Of a stretch of 64,000 bases of DNA, positions 32,656 to 44,575 are shown piece after piece. Below the pieces are notes generated by a model, which saw only the letters and a list, made by a program, of their open reading frames with translations, was not told the origin of the DNA and ran no database searches. Position numbers and translations under genes: made by a program. Every line of letters begins with the position of its first letter. The first letter of the stretch is position 1. The stretch covers positions 1 to 64,000 of the forward strand of contig CM041535.1 in NCBI GenBank assembly GCA_023238725.1, read 5' to 3'. This DNA comes from Scortum barcoo. Lineage: Eukaryota > Chordata > Actinopteri > Centrarchiformes > Terapontidae.

Positions 32656-33430
32656 GCCTCATATCTTGGTGTTTCCCTGTCCTTGTATTTTTTGTTTGTG
32701 TTCTTTGAAAACGGACAAACACAAGGACAAAAAAAAAAGTCTAGTCTGGCCATGCGTACTATTCTTGCCTCTTCTCACTCGTCCACCTGCCCTGTGTCTA
32801 ACGCCCTTTCCTGTCTCATCTCATGCTGAACTGCATAACCTTGCCTCACCCGTGACAGAACGATCTGACCAACATGGACCCAGCGGACAGCGAGAATATA
32901 GAGGAGGTACTGGGGGACATTTGGACTCTTTTAGGTAAATACCAGAACCTTCCCACCCACTGAAGAAGTCAGCACTCTCTGTAGCCCTGTTTAAGTTTTC
33001 ATCTGTGTCCTGGGCTAGCAAGGTGGCTACCTGGATTAAGGAAGGAAATGCTAGCTGCTCTGGCCTCCCCATCTGCCACTCCCCAACTTGTTAATCTTAA
33101 GCTTTCCCATCAGCTAGTCACCAGCTCAAACCTCTGCTCCCTCAGCCTCTGCTTCAACCTGCACCCCAGCCAGTTAGCCTCCGGCCTGTTAGCCATAAGC
33201 CCAAGCCTCAACCATAAGACTTTTGAACTCTCTTCACACCACCATCTCTTTATAACAACAGCATCACTTCTATTAGTGTATATATATTTTTTATTGTATA
33301 TCTCTGTTTAGTTGTATATTACTTGGTTTATATTTTAATTGTATAATTTATAAGGTCTTTATTTATTTTATTACTCTAGTATATTTATTTAAAATTGTAT
33401 TTTATATTTCTATTTCCTATTTCTTAATAT
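32656..33430 (+). mobile_element. Gypsy-type LTR element, leader and gag start (fragment)
   Basis: A pyrimidine-rich LTR-like stretch is followed by CCGTGACAGAACGATCTGACCAACATGGACCC; the ATG at 32873 would start a Gag-like reading MDPADSENIEEVLGD. Fish Gypsy elements often begin Gag with a similar MDPAD stretch shortly after a GTGACAGAAC-type leader. The frame closes at about 32960 and the rest is eroded to A/T-rich DNA. Confidence 0.4.
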
Positions 33431-33469
33431 ATTTTTTTTGTGTGTGTGTGTGTGTGTGAGTCCCCGTTA

Positions 33470-33745
33470 CGGGCTCCTGCCTATGCCCAGCCTGAACTCT
33501 CTGAGCCCCCGACAACGATCCCTGCTGAGGTCTGTGGTCTAGGGGTCGCGTTGCTGGTCCAGCCTCGGGAGGGTCTCTGCTGGACTTCCAAGGGTTCCCG
33601 CCTCTGTCGTCAGCTGCCTGAAGGATCCTGCCTCCGCTGTTGGCCACTTGAGGGGTCCCAGCTTCATTGTCGGCCTTCTGAGGGGTCCTGTCTCTGCCAT
33701 CAGCTGCCTGAGGGGTCTCTCCGCCTCAGTCTTCTGAAGGTTCAA
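33470..33745. repeat. 33-bp minisatellite, proline/glycine coding
   Basis: CTGCCTGAGGGGTC-type units about 33 bp apart (33612, 33645, 33678, 33711), which read as an 11-residue repeat (LPEGSCLRCWP-like) in the plus frame at 33440-33772. It may be part of the same Gypsy gag or an independent minisatellite. A (TG)n run precedes it at 33440-33457. Confidence 0.6.
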
Positions 33746-33779
33746 GCCAGAAGTAGTTTAATAGCTGTATAATCTGCTT

Positions 33780-35590
33780 TAATTTTGTCATTTACATGGG
33801 GTTATTATGGACAAGGTGGGGAGAGGAGAGCCCCCAAAAAGTGTGACAGTTTAAAAATGAAATATAAGGAAGGAGAAGTTGCATGTACATGATTATTGTG
33901 TTTTGACATGTTAAAGTATATACTTTTGAGTAAGCCTTGAACTTGGACCTGATGGCACTAACCCTTGATGTAGCGCAGGACAATAGTAGTGAAAGAGTTT
34001 TACTATTACAACTATTACTATTATAACAACCCAAGTAGTTCTTCACTGGTTAGTAATGCAAATGCCCTGCCCCTGGACAGGGTACAGAGGCTGGAAAGCA
34101 AACTGCAGGGATATGGCCCTGCTTATCCCTCATGGACAAAGCATTCGGGCAGTCTTTCCCTGACCAGAAGAGGAGAAGGAGGGGGAAAAGGAAAGCAACA
34201 GAAGAGGAGAGCAGGGCAAAGAAGAGAAAGGAAAAGGACGAAGAGAGAGGATCCCTTCCTCACTCTGCTGAAAGAAGATATGAAGTACCAAAGAGAGGCA
34301 AATGAAAGGAGAGACCATGTTGGACCATATGGTGCAAAATTAGAAAAAAAAAAAAGAATTACCATATTTTGACTTAAGTCTTGTTTTCTTGATATTTCAG
34401 ATTTATATATAATAAACTGTTTTTAAATATCTATGTTTTCAAAAATAACAGGAAACTGGCACTTTGAGGACATTGCCTAGTGATAATATCAGACCAGTGC
34501 TGATGATGTTTCAAGACTGCCGACAGAAGGAATAAGGTTAGTCCAGTGGTTCTCGCACCTGTTCTGGTGAGATGATAATTACAGTTACATGGTCCTGACA
34601 ACCTTGTGAATGTTCAGAAGAATTGCATCTGTTTTAGTATGGGTATTTACCAATAGTGTTGTGATAATTACTTTGATATTTCATTTGTAGCCTAGAAATA
34701 GAGCCGGAGTGTTTAAACTACTATGTGACTGAAGCTCTGCCTTCTATTATTGATCCCTCTGTGCCTACACTCGTAGAATCCTCAATCACGTTGGGTTGAC
34801 TCAATATGGTAACAAGTCTGTGGTCGGAAAGACACTTCTTTAATCCACCCTTTGTGTCCTCTCATTTCTCATCTCCACTCCAGAGTGGCTCCGGCTTCCT
34901 GTCTGGCAATGTAGGCATCACTCGGTTTCACTCTCAGTGACTGCAGCAGACTCGTCAGACTCATTAGTAGAACTCAACCTAGTTCTGTGCTGTGTAGCAC
35001 AGAGTTAGGGATTGGCATAATAGCATAATATGATAATACCATACTGAAATGTAGCTAGTGAGCAATAGTGTTTCTGGTATATGTTTATATGAAGCAGATG
35101 TGGATTTGCTGTAACCATCATACTCTGTGTGTGCATCCATACTACACTGATAGTGTAGTTGTGTGGTACATGACAGTCCACTCAGTACTCTTTCAGTCCA
35201 GATTCTCCATCTTATTAGGTTATGGTGACAGTGTTTTTTCCAGTTGCAGCTCATCATTCAAGTCCCACTGAACCATTTGTAGTCCAACCGCTGTTGCCAC
35301 TCGAAACGTCACACAATGAAACGAGTACAATAGCGAGCTATTACTACTATTATGATAACTTTAATTGCCAAAGCTACCCTTTCTTCAGCTACTTAATGCT
35401 GCAAAGGTTTCAGTGGTATAATTAATAATTCTCTGTTGGCTTTAATACACATAATTGATCCACTCTACATTCTTGTTTATGGTGGTCCATAATATGATGA
35501 TGACTCTATGACTCTAGCTCTGTTAAGACATTATCTCTTGCCTTAAACTCATAAGGGATTCCTCTGGGTTGTCCATCTAAATAAACATCT
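33780..35590. other. Mostly unidentified noncoding DNA
   Basis: A plus frame at 33989-34372 has an acidic/basic C-terminal part (ERKRTKREDPFLTLLKEDMK, then YQREANERRD) reminiscent of the coiled C-terminal region of transposon-derived Myb/SANT proteins, but I cannot assign it. Beyond 34380 nothing coding is convincing; the sequence is A/T-rich with short ATT/TAT runs. Confidence 0.35.
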
Positions 35591-35592
35591 GG

Positions 35593-36146
35593 GTCAGGAG
35601 TGCTGTGTTTGAGGCTAAGCTGGAATCAAATGCAGACAGGACGGAGGCTGAGCAGACGCAGAAGACTTTATCTTGGCTTACAGGTGATAAAACAGGCAGA
35701 TACAGAGTGGGCAGGAAGGCAGGCAGACAAACACAGCAGGGTAGGAACACAGGGGCAGAATCTCAGGGAAGAAACATGGGGAAGACCACAGGGAAGAACA
35801 CAGATGAACTAACAAGGGAGCAAAGGACAGGGACCAGTATATACAGTATGGGTGATGGAGAAGTGGAGACAGGTGAGGAGACTAAGGAACTAGGGAACAG
35901 GTGAAAGCAATCAGGGTAGAGCAGAACAATCTAAGAAGTGGGAAACACACAAGGGCAGGCAGTAAAGTGGTAGACATGTGACAAGAGGAAGAAGAATACA
36001 AAATAAAATAGGAAGTACGCAGAACAACTGTAGACAGACAAATACAAGGAGAGGGAAAAGAGAAAAACAACAAACACAGGACACAAGGAAAGAGAGACAC
36101 GCAGGAACTCAAGAAACACAAGGACCACAAGGCAGGATCATGACAA
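35593..36146 (-). mobile_element. Gypsy-type LTR, reversed
   Basis: The reverse complement starts TGTCATGATCCTGCC, is T/C-rich with many CCTTGTGTTTCCTG-like repeats, and contains TATACTGGTCCCTGTCCTTTG (TATA region, near 35845) and AATAAA-free GATAAAGTCTTCTG near 35665, ending in CAGCACTCCTGACCC. This composition is characteristic of fish Gypsy LTRs; a related fragment lies at 56491-56800. It could be the LTR of the gmr1-like element that follows, since the orientation agrees. Confidence 0.65.
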
Positions 36147-36179
36147 GCAGTGTACTGTCTGTTTTTTCTACTGGAATTT

Positions 36180-37080
36180 TGTTTTTTGATACTAAGGTCA
36201 ACAAATCTTAGTCTTAGTAACATTGTTACATTCTTGGCCTAATTGCTCTAGATTCTCATACCATATAGTTTTTGTAACAAACACTGGAGTTATATTAGCA
36301 TGTGGCAACTAGGACAGCACCCACGTAACATTACATTTAACTGTAATATTACCAACATAGCCCCCCAGTCATCAGCAAACCCTCTACCTATAAGGCATTC
36401 GTATGTTGCTTCTCCATGTACTATGTAATCTACTGGGGGCTTTACTTGTGCTGTGTAGACACTGTAGTCTGCACACATCTGTTTGAATTGGTATCAGTTA
36501 TATTTGTCCAAATAGTTGTGGATTCTTTGGTAACCGAACAATTGCGTCTCAGCAAATTCCTGATGAGTGTGTTTCTGAGCCACAACTGGTTTCATCCCAG
36601 GCGCTTTTGCACACACTAAGCACTCATATGGTGTAATTTCATTTACTGTGTACCACGCTGACTTATTGCCATGTGTTTTGAGCAGCTTACTCCCGCATCT
36701 TATTCTCTATGGTCTTGATGCCGCATTTTGGACGACAAACATCAGGGTTGTGCGTCAGTTACAACTTTAGAGACTATACTTGTAATCCCCCTACTTTCTG
36801 AGGTTGTTAGTGATCTCTGGAGTGGTCAAACTGGTAGCTAATCTTACAGTCGCTGCTACTGTAGTACCTATGGTTGTTGTATTGGGATTGGATGACATTT
36901 TTGCAGCGAGACTTAGAGAGGTTCTACTCGAGGTCATCATTTCTACCTTGTGCACAATCAGTTGGTGCTCTTTCTCATTCGGGGGCATGATCGGCAGCAT
37001 TGCACGGATTGACTGTCTAACATTTATGCTATCATTTATTAGCTTAATGGGAGAAGTCAGGAGCTGCAAGCATGGGAGCT
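36180..37080 (-). pseudogene. Unidentified minus-strand coding remnant
   Basis: Minus frames at 36478-36290 (with HGEATYECLIGRGFADDWGA and several cysteines), about 36660-36480 (EITPYECLVC), and 37080-36791 (Ser/Thr-rich) read in one direction with cysteine spacing like a secreted or env surface protein. No family is recognised with certainty. It lies between a reversed Gypsy LTR and Gypsy RNase H sequence, so it could be a 3' gene of that element or a separate retroviral piece. Confidence 0.35.
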
Positions 37081-37275
37081 TTGCATAAGAGACTTTTAAC
37101 ACTCTCAATTGCATGCTGACATTCTGGGGTCAACTTATAGTTAGTTTGCGGACTGACCAGACTAGTGAGGGGGTGACCTACAGTGGAGAAGTTTCTGCAG
37201 ACGTTTCGGTAATACCCAGCCATGCTGAGGAACCGCCTCAGCGCATGCCTGGTGGTGGGAAAGGGAAACTCAAAG
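37081..37275 (-). pseudogene. Gypsy RT thumb / RNase H start
   Basis: The minus reading FPFPTTRHALRRFLSMAGYY (about 37267-37210) then RNVCRNFSTVGHPLT and CQHAIESVKSLLCKAP, ending in LAAPDFSH at about 37045. This is the FP.PTT...LRRFLGMAGYYR hallmark of Ty3/Gypsy at the RT/RNase H junction. It stops abruptly before the RNase H catalytic residues. Confidence 0.85.
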
Positions 37276-37543
37276 ATTAGATGATGATGCCCTCTGTACA
37301 TGTGACATCTATTGCACGTCTGTCCGTCCCAGGGAGAGGGATCCCTCATCTGTGGTGCTTCCTCAGGTTTCTTCTTTTTCCCTATAGATTTTTTAGTTTA
37401 GTTTTTATAGTTTTTCCGGACCCAGTTCGAGGGTCTAAGGACAGAGGGTGTCACAACTGTACAGATTGTAAATGCCCTCTGAGGCAAACAATGTTTGTGA
37501 TTTTGGGCTTTAAATAAATAAATTTTATTTGGTTTTTTGATTA
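37276..37543 (+). mobile_element. L2 3' tail inserted in Gypsy pol
   Basis: GATGATGCCCTCTGTACATGTGACATC through AGGGATCCC and GTGTCACAACTG to AAATAAATAAATTTTATTTGG. It matches the L2 3' end at 19475-19715. Only the last ~265 bp are present, a typical 5'-truncated insertion. The Gypsy RT core is missing at this point, so insertion and deletion coincide. Confidence 0.85.
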
Positions 37544-37740
37544 GGGCTCTCTTTGTCTGGTTAACCCGATACAGATGCCGTTTTATTGGTTTGGCCTCCC
37601 CCACATCAATATCATGTTTGATGATGGTGGTGCGAGTGGGAACATCACCAAACAGGCAGGAAAATAGAGCAACTAAGTTGACTACATTTTGTTGCTGTTC
37701 ATCACTCAGGTGTAGAAGTTGAGAGGGCAAAACTTATACT
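37544..37740 (-). pseudogene. Gypsy RT N-terminus
   Basis: The minus reading LSDEQQQNVVNLVALFSCLF is followed by DVPTRTTIIKHDIDVG and AKPIKRHLYRVN. This HDIDVG...I.Q..YR.N block opens the RT domain of fish Gypsy elements. It follows integrase by only a few codons, which is the key evidence for gmr1-type order. Confidence 0.8.
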
Positions 37741-37744
37741 ACTT

Positions 37745-38440
37745 ACTTACTTACGTACCTCGGAATTTGGCAACCTGGGGCTCTGAGGATCGGGTATGAT
37801 GCAGATGCTCACGGAATTGACTCACATAGTCCAAAACCTTTCTCTTAGGGGCTACCTCTGGCGTGAGAAATTTCTCCTTAAGGGCTTTTAAGGGACCACG
37901 AATGGTATGCCTGAAAACAAGTTTTGCTGGACTAAATCCAACGGACTCTTGGACTGCCTCATGAACTGCAAATAGGACAAAGGGTATCCCTTCATCCCAG
38001 TGTTTCTCCTTTTCCAGACAGTACTTGCGTAGCATGGACTTCGAGTTTGATGCCAGCGCTCTAACGCACCCTGGGACTCTGGATGGTACGCAATGGAGAC
38101 TGCATGAGCCACATGTAGAGCCTGGAGCACCTGTTTGAACAATTTGGAACTGGACTGGAAGTTGGTTTCCAGGTCTGTTTGGACAGTTTTTGGAAGCCCA
38201 AAGGTGGAAAAAACTGTAACGCTTTTATCACGGAACTCGCAGAGATTTTGCGCAGTGGAATTCCTTCGGGGAATCGGGTGGCCGAACACATAATAGTAAT
38301 ATTAGTAGATACTGAGTCCCTGATTTTGTTTTAGGTAGCGGACCCATACAGTCCACTATAACGTGCTCAAATGGCTCCCCCATTGCAGGTATTGGCTGTA
38401 ATGGAGCTGGGGGAATGACCTGATTCGGTTTGCCAACTAT
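37745..38440 (-). pseudogene. Gypsy integrase
   Basis: Minus-strand motifs in order: EPFEHVIVDCMGPLPKTKSG (first catalytic Asp, about 38375-38320), FSTFGLPKTVQTD (second Asp, about 38200; normally followed by QGTNF, here LETNF), SIAYHPESQGALERWHQT (Glu, about 38095), a KEKHWDEGIPFVLFAV block (about 38005) and LDYVSQFREHLH (about 37815). The catalytic triad is recognisable, but frames change near 38290, 38040 and elsewhere. Confidence 0.85.
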
Positions 38441-38454
38441 ACTATAACTATATC

Positions 38455-38940
38455 AACTGACTGGTCTCAGTTATGGTCCTAGTAGGGATAGTCTGTATGT
38501 GGTCTGTGCTGCATTTACATCCTCTAGGAGGCCGGGTGTCCAGCTTAGTCATAATCTTCAATCTCAGGTCTGTTGCCGGGTGTCCAGCTAAGCCATAATC
38601 TTCAATCTCAGGTCTGTTGCTCTAGATTTTACAGAATCTCTTTGGGGATGATGAGCATCCATATATCCCACATGAGGCCTGCATGTGGCCCCTCTCACCA
38701 GGGTTTACTTTTGTAATGGCATTCAGGTTCATATTCTCTGCTTTGATTCACCAATGTTTTGTTCCTTGATATGTATAGTCTATATAGACTATATGGACAG
38801 ATAGATAAATTAAATAAAATGCTCAACCAGATTTGAATTACCACAGAGGCGCTTTTCTTTGCCCAGAAGGATGATAAATAACTCAGCATATGCTTTTTTA
38901 TTGAGGAATCTACATTATCAAATCTACATTTGTAGTTACA
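38455..38940. other. No gene seen; short tandem duplication
   Basis: Noncoding A/T-rich DNA. A 44-bp tandem duplication is at 38531-38618 (GCCGGGTGTCCAGCT.AG.CATAATC...). It might be the 5' leader or LTR of the gmr1-like element, but I cannot identify its boundary. Confidence 0.4.
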
Positions 38941-38944
38941 AGAC

Positions 38945-38945
<1 letters not shown>

Positions 38946-38990
<45 letters not shown>

Positions 38991-38992
38991 CT
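38946..38992. repeat. (GATA)n microsatellite
   Basis: TAGATAGATA repeated about 12 times. It is the tail of the reversed LINE that follows. Confidence 0.9.
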
Positions 38993-39310
38993 GATAGATA
39001 CTTTATTGATCTCCAAGAGAAATTCACATTTCCAGCAGCATGAAAGGTGAAACTTAAGGGCATGCAAGAAGTACAATAAGGATGCAAAAGAAACTATAAT
39101 AAAATAAAATAAAATAGAGGGTAAAAGTACAAAGTGAAATAACAATAACCGTAGAAAATTAAAAATATGAAATAAAAAAAAAATATGAAATATAAAGTAA
39201 GCATCTAGTAGTTTTCCTACAAAGGTGCAGCTGTGCAAAAAAGGCAGTGTGGCAGTGTGTGACATACAGTTGTGCAGCAGTCGGTTTGTACACTGGTATA
39301 CTGTTGTTGT
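38993..39310 (-). mobile_element. LINE 3' UTR with (ATCT)n tail, reversed
   Basis: The reverse complement ends GTGAATTTCTCTTGGAGATCAATAAAGTATC then (TATC)n. This AATTTCCC..GGGGATCAATAAAGTATCTATC type of end is typical of fish Rex1/CR1-related LINEs. The body has no coding sequence; it is 5' truncated. Confidence 0.6.
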
Positions 39311-41540
39311 GAGCTGAAACTTCCATGCACTCATACCAACTGTAACCCAAATTAAACCACTGATCCACATTATCATCAAATATGAATAAACATCAGAACA
39401 CAAGGATTAAATGCAACACCAGAAAATTATTTAATAGACAAAACCTAATGGTTCACACCCCTAAATAGTTCTGTTGACCCATGAAAAATAAATACAATAA
39501 TACCTGGGATTTTATTACTTAGTTTGTGGTACCTTGGCATTGGCACGCTAGTTGGAGCTCATTTGAAATCCTCAAAGGAAATTTCTTTTGTCTATACTCA
39601 CAGCCACAGCAGACGCTGACAGTAATTTCAGTAATTCAGTCTTTCCAAATTCTGTCCAGCGGTGAGCTGTGCAATGAAGAAACCCGCCCTGAAGCCCCGT
39701 CCGTGTGCAGAACAAACCAGGTCCGTCTGGTCAGCAACGCAGTCTTGAGCTCCTCCTCCTGCGGCAGCAGTGGCGGCATAACACGTCACACGATCTCTTT
39801 TCTCTCAGTTAGCATGCCACTAGCTAATTACCAACAGTCCAAGAGTTTTCCAATTAAGCAAAGTACTGTCTGAAAACAGCTCCAAAACAAATTCATTCTC
39901 TCCTTTTAAGAGGATATATGCCGACGTAAAAAAGTCGGCTGTTAATGTTAATCGCCAACAGCAATTTTACAGATAAATCCTTTTCTTCTCCTCCCAGTCT
40001 GGTCTGCACTTGTTTTTTAGTCTTGCTCACTCTAAAACATGGTAGGTTAGGATACTCATCTGTGATTGGCTAATAACAAACTGACAGGTGGCTACCCAAC
40101 ACACACAGAGGAAAAACACCTGTTAAGTTCAAGGTCTCTTCAAAACAGCGGACATTTCAACAACTTACCCAACAAACTTTTCTCCATATTAGTGCAATAA
40201 ACAGTTATTCATACTAACAATAATGGAACCAGCTCAAATTCTTAAGATATACTGTTAGTCTGTAGTGTACTTCTGTAATCGGAGAAAAAGAAACAAATGG
40301 CAAACAAATCTAATAGAGTACTACTCTACATGTTTTTTTAAAATACCTAGACCCAGTGTCAATTCAATGCCTGCAGTGCTGACCCAAAATCAGCTTTTGT
40401 GGTTTAAGATGCTCAAGATGGAAAAGGGTGCTGCGTTTAGATGGCATCAATTACATGAATTAACCAGTTGTACTTAATTATGAAATCAAGTTAAACGGTT
40501 GAATTCACCCCAATTCAATTCTCTCCGAGAAGCAATTAAATAACAGTCAAAGTACTATCTTCAGAGATCTTTATTTGCCACAAAAATAGGAATTCACAGT
40601 TTAGAGACACTTTAGAGAGAAAGGTTTGCTCACACAAAACATTATTTAAAGAAAAATAAATGTAGTTAATGACTACTGAATACTACTGAATTTAAATAGC
40701 ATCAGCTATTAAGCGCAAACATTTTCTGAAGGATCAGCTTTATCTCATTGCTAAATAAACGTTATATTCCAAGTTCCAAAAGACATTAATAATAACAACA
40801 TAAACATGACTCAGGATATTGGCTACATGATGTTCTTGAAAAAATCATCCTCTCTACAGGGTGGGATGCTCAAGTTCACAGTGAGGAGATATATTAGATG
40901 TAAATTAACACCCACATGTCTCAATGCTAACACCTCTCCATTTAAAATGCATATCAAAATTTCTCTGCTGATAGTTTCAAATCAAGAACATGTTTTGGTG
41001 ATATTTTTTAGTAGTACACAGATTTTTTGAAACACAAAAACTTACAAAATTACAAAATGGCTAGTTCATTTGCAGAGAAATGAGAATTTAACAAATAACA
41101 CACCATTTAACTGATTGGATCTTGTATAATTGAGAGGTTTCTCGCTAGAATGTTTCAAACAAAAAGAAACTGAATAAAATCTTTAGCCAATACATTAAGC
41201 AACGCAAACTAGACATTACATTTGTAATGAAATACAAGAAAATATATAATATAAATATAAAATATATAATATATAAATTCAATTAATTCACACCTAAGAC
41301 AAGCTGGAATTTTGTAAGAATTCTTACTAATATGGAAAGTATGTGCACAAATTTGGTTGGCTAAAGCAGTGTGTTGTATAATGATATTACATTGTGTTGC
41401 AGTAAAAGTCGATCCAGGTTTCATGCTGGGCTCCATGTGCCGTGGCAGCAAATCCCCCTGTAATGGGGAGACTGGATGTTTGGTGCAGTGCTATTGTTAG
41501 TCTGTACATGGCCTTACTGTTCTGAGAGTTAAACAATATC
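39311..41540. other. No gene recognised, 2.2 kb
   Basis: A/T-rich. A G/C-richer stretch at 39660-39800 has no splice or codon signal that I can support. A small hairpin GCCGAC/GTCGGC is at 39920-39939. I find no transposon ends or RNA genes. Confidence 0.4.
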
Positions 41541-41958
41541 TTAATAATGGCACCGCGCGAGTGGCAGCTTGTAACAGCAGCTCCTGCTCACCGTTGAGCT
41601 CTCTTTACTTTTTACTACTTTTTACTACTTCTATTCTTCCTACTTTTTGTTTTTGTGTGTTTTAAATTTTTCTTTTCATCATGCATGCACACAAGACTAG
41701 TGGAGTTCGCACTGGTGGCTCTACTTGTTTTTTCACTTTTTGTTACCTTTTATCCGGAGACCTCACGCGGAGCCACGGCTCCATTGGGCTAACAGCAGGG
41801 ATCAGCTGTTAGCCCTGCGGAGCATTATGGCGGTGCTACCTGAGGAGCGCGACCCGATGTTCCCTGTGAGCTGAAGAGGAGGAGACAGGGACGCCGTGCC
41901 GGGGTCGAGTGCCGTGCCAGGAGGAAGACGTTACCGGCCCGTCCTCCCCTCCATCATC

Positions 41959-42650
41959 ATGGGGAATGTAAGATCTCTCCCCAATAAGATGGACGAGTTA
42001 GCGGCGCTGACCCGGCATCAGCGGGAGTATCGGGAGTGCAGCCTCCTGCTGTTCACTCGGAGACGTGGCTAACTGCGCTAACTCCGGACACGGCTGCTGA
42101 ACTGGACGGCTTCACACTCCTATGGGCGGACAGAAGCAAGGAGAGCGGTAAGAGGAAAGGAGGAGGGCTGGCAGTGTTTGTAAATGATAGATGGTGTAAC
42201 CCTGGGTGCACATCACTGTCAAGGAGCAGCACTGCTGTAAGGACATTGAACTGTTGGCTGTCAGCATGAGGTCTACTACATGCCCTCGTGGTGGTAGTGT
42301 ATGTCCCCCCCCTCTGCTAACGCCGATGCAGCCTGTGATGTCCTGCTCTCAGCAGTGAGCAGGCTGCAGACACAGCACCCTGATGCCCTCCTCCTCATCT
42401 CTGGAGACTTCAATCATGCCTCTCCATCCTCCTCTCTGCCCAAATTCACCCAGTATGTCACATGCCACACCAGAGACAATAAAACACTGGACCTGTTTTA
42501 TGCCAACACCAAGGAGGCATATCACTCACTTCCTCTTCCATCCCCTGGGCCGAGCCGACCACGACCTTCGTGCACCTCCATGCCTGTGTATCAAGACTCT
42601 TGTGCACAGGCAGCCTGCTGTCACACACACTGTGAAGAAATGGTCTGAAG
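41959..42650 (+). pseudogene. Rex1 endonuclease
   Basis: MGNVRSLPNKMDELAALTRH at the start, then FTETWLTALTPDT (frame-shifted at about 42050), GGGLAVFVNDRWCNPG (about 42161), ISGDFNHASPS (about 42397) and a GRADHDL block (about 42550). These are the ordered LINE endonuclease motifs. At least three frameshifts disrupt it. Confidence 0.8.
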
Positions 42651-44260
42651 AGGCCCTGAAAGACTGTTTCAACACAACACTATGGGATGTTTTCAGTGAC
42701 GCCCATGGGGAGGACATTGACAGTCTCACCCACTGCATTACGGACTATATAAACTTTTGTGTGGAGAACACCGTACCCACCAGGAGCTTCTCCGACAGCA
42801 AGCCTTGGATTACCTCAGACATCAAGGCTCTCTTGATGAGAGCTTTTGTGTCTGGATATAAAGAGGAGCTGAAGTCTGTGCAGAGGGAGCTGAGGAGGAT
42901 GATCAGGAAGGGGAAGAACAGCTACAGGAGGAAGATGGAGCACCAGCTGCAGCAGAACATCTGTGGTGTCTGTAAGGGACTTAAGACCATCTCGGACTTC
43001 AAGGAGCCAAAGTCCCAAGTCTGTGGGAGACCAGGGGTGGGCAAATGACCTGAACTTATTTTTCAACAGATTTGATCAGGCATCCACCCCTCCCCCTGGC
43101 CCATTCTCCTCTGCTGCAACCCCCATCACAGTCTGTGCCCCCTGTCCACTGCTCCTCCTGTGCCCCCTCCCCCCCTCTCATGACCTTCAGCTCACACCCA
43201 CCCAACACCTCCAGTTCACACTCTGTCCTGCGCCCCCCATACCCCCATCAACACCGTCCTCACCCATTTCTCCAGTGCATTCAACACCATCCAGCCCAGG
43301 CTGCTGGGGGACAAGCTGCAGCTAGCTGGGGTGGACCATCACCTCACTACATGGATTTTGGACTACCTCACACACAGACCACAGTTTGTGAGGGTGCAGG
43401 GCTTTGCAGGTCAGATAGGCTTCTCTACAGCGCCGGTGCTCCATGCAGGGAACAGTTCTGGCTCCTTTCCTGTTCACCCTCTACACTTCAGAACTTTTCA
43501 TACAATACACCATCATGTCATCTCCAGAAGTTCTCTGATGACTCTGCTGTTGTTGGCCTCATCACAGATGGGGACGACAGAGAGTACAGAGGACTTATTC
43601 AGGACTTTGCGGACTGGTGCCTGTGGAACAACCTCCAGATCCAGATCAACGCCAGTGAGTAAAACCTAGGAGCTGGTGGTGGATTTCCATGCAGGCATAG
43701 CCACTCTCCACCTGCACCGGTGAGCATCCAGGGAATGGACATTGACACTGTGAAGTCCTACAAGTACCTGGGTGTTGACCTAAATGACAGTCTGGACTGG
43801 ACACACAACACAGACACCCTTGTCAAGAAGGGCAACAGCAGACTGTTCCTGCTCAGGAGGCTGAGGTCTTTTGGAGTGCAGGGACCACTCCTGAGGACCT
43901 TTTATGACTCTGTGGTGGTAACATCAGCCATCTTTTATGGGATAGTCTGCTGGGACCAGCAGCATCACGGACAGGGACAGGAGGAGAATGGACAGACTGG
44001 TGAGGAGGGCCAGCTCTGTCCTGGGATGCCCCCTGGACTCAGTGGAGGTGGTGGGAAATGGGAGGATGATGGCTAAGCTGTCATCCCTGTTAAACAACAC
44101 GTCCCACCCTCTACAGGACACTCTGACAGCTCTGGGCATCTCCTTCAGTGAGCGGCTGCTCCATCCACGCTGTGTGAAGGAGAGGTACCGCAGGTCCTTC
44201 CTGCCTGCTGCTGTCAGACTGTACAACAAACAAAATGCCCGGCTAGTCTGCAGACAATAA
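42650..44260 (+). pseudogene. Rex1 reverse transcriptase (deleted) and C-terminus
   Basis: After a linker with WITSDIKALL and an Arg/Lys-rich helix (to about 43020) comes a proline-rich stretch. RT resumes at SSAFNTIQPRLLGDKLQLAG (about 43272), TTWILDYLTHRPQFVRVQG, then FSDDSAVVGLITDGDDREY (catalytic SDD, about 43530), SYKYLGVDLNDSLDW (about 43750) and FYDSVVVTSAIFYGIVCW (about 43901), ending RSFLPAAVRLYNKQ (about 44190). The finger and first palm motifs are missing, so it cannot be active. Confidence 0.8.
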
Positions 44261-44575
44261 ACAAATAACTTACTAATAACTGGACTCTTGCACAATACAC
44301 TCCACTTCACCTCACTACTCATTTCACTGTTTCACTCTCTCCACTTTTTCTACCTGAGATATTATATATTCTTATACGTATTCTCAGGCAGATCTTGTCT
44401 CTTTTTTTATGCTAAATATCTTATTTTCTTTTCTTATTTTTTATCTTACCCTATATGTCTTGCGCATTTCCTACTATTTATTTTCCACTGTGTGTCTCGC
44501 TGCTGTTACACTGTGAGAATTTCCCGCTGTGGGACTAATAAAGGAAATTTTAATCCGAATCTGAATCTGAACACA

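Larger units (their letters stand above)
37081..38440 (-). mobile_element. gmr1-like Gypsy polyprotein, integrase before RT
   Basis: On the minus strand the order is integrase (38440-37745), then the linker and RT N-terminus (37740-37544), then RT/RNase H boundary (37275-37081). Most Gypsy elements have RT before integrase; the gmr1 group of fish and other deuterostomes has the reversed, copia-like order. A plus-strand L2 tail (37276-37543) replaces the RT core. No part is intact. Confidence 0.7.
41541..44575 (+). mobile_element. Rex1-clade LINE, internally deleted
   Basis: A G/C-rich 5' region (41541-41958) precedes an ATG at 41959 (MGNVRSLPNKMDEL), then endonuclease, a spacer, RT palm and C-terminus, and a 3' end GAATTTCCCGCTGTGGGACTAATAAAGG followed by GAATCTGAATCTGAA. 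The RT finger region is deleted at about 43250 and frames shift many times. It is one of the longest elements here and looks comparatively young. Confidence 0.85.

Noticed and set aside
33440..33772. Proline/glycine repeat protein
   Set aside because: The 33-bp minisatellite forces this reading; there is no start context or continuation.
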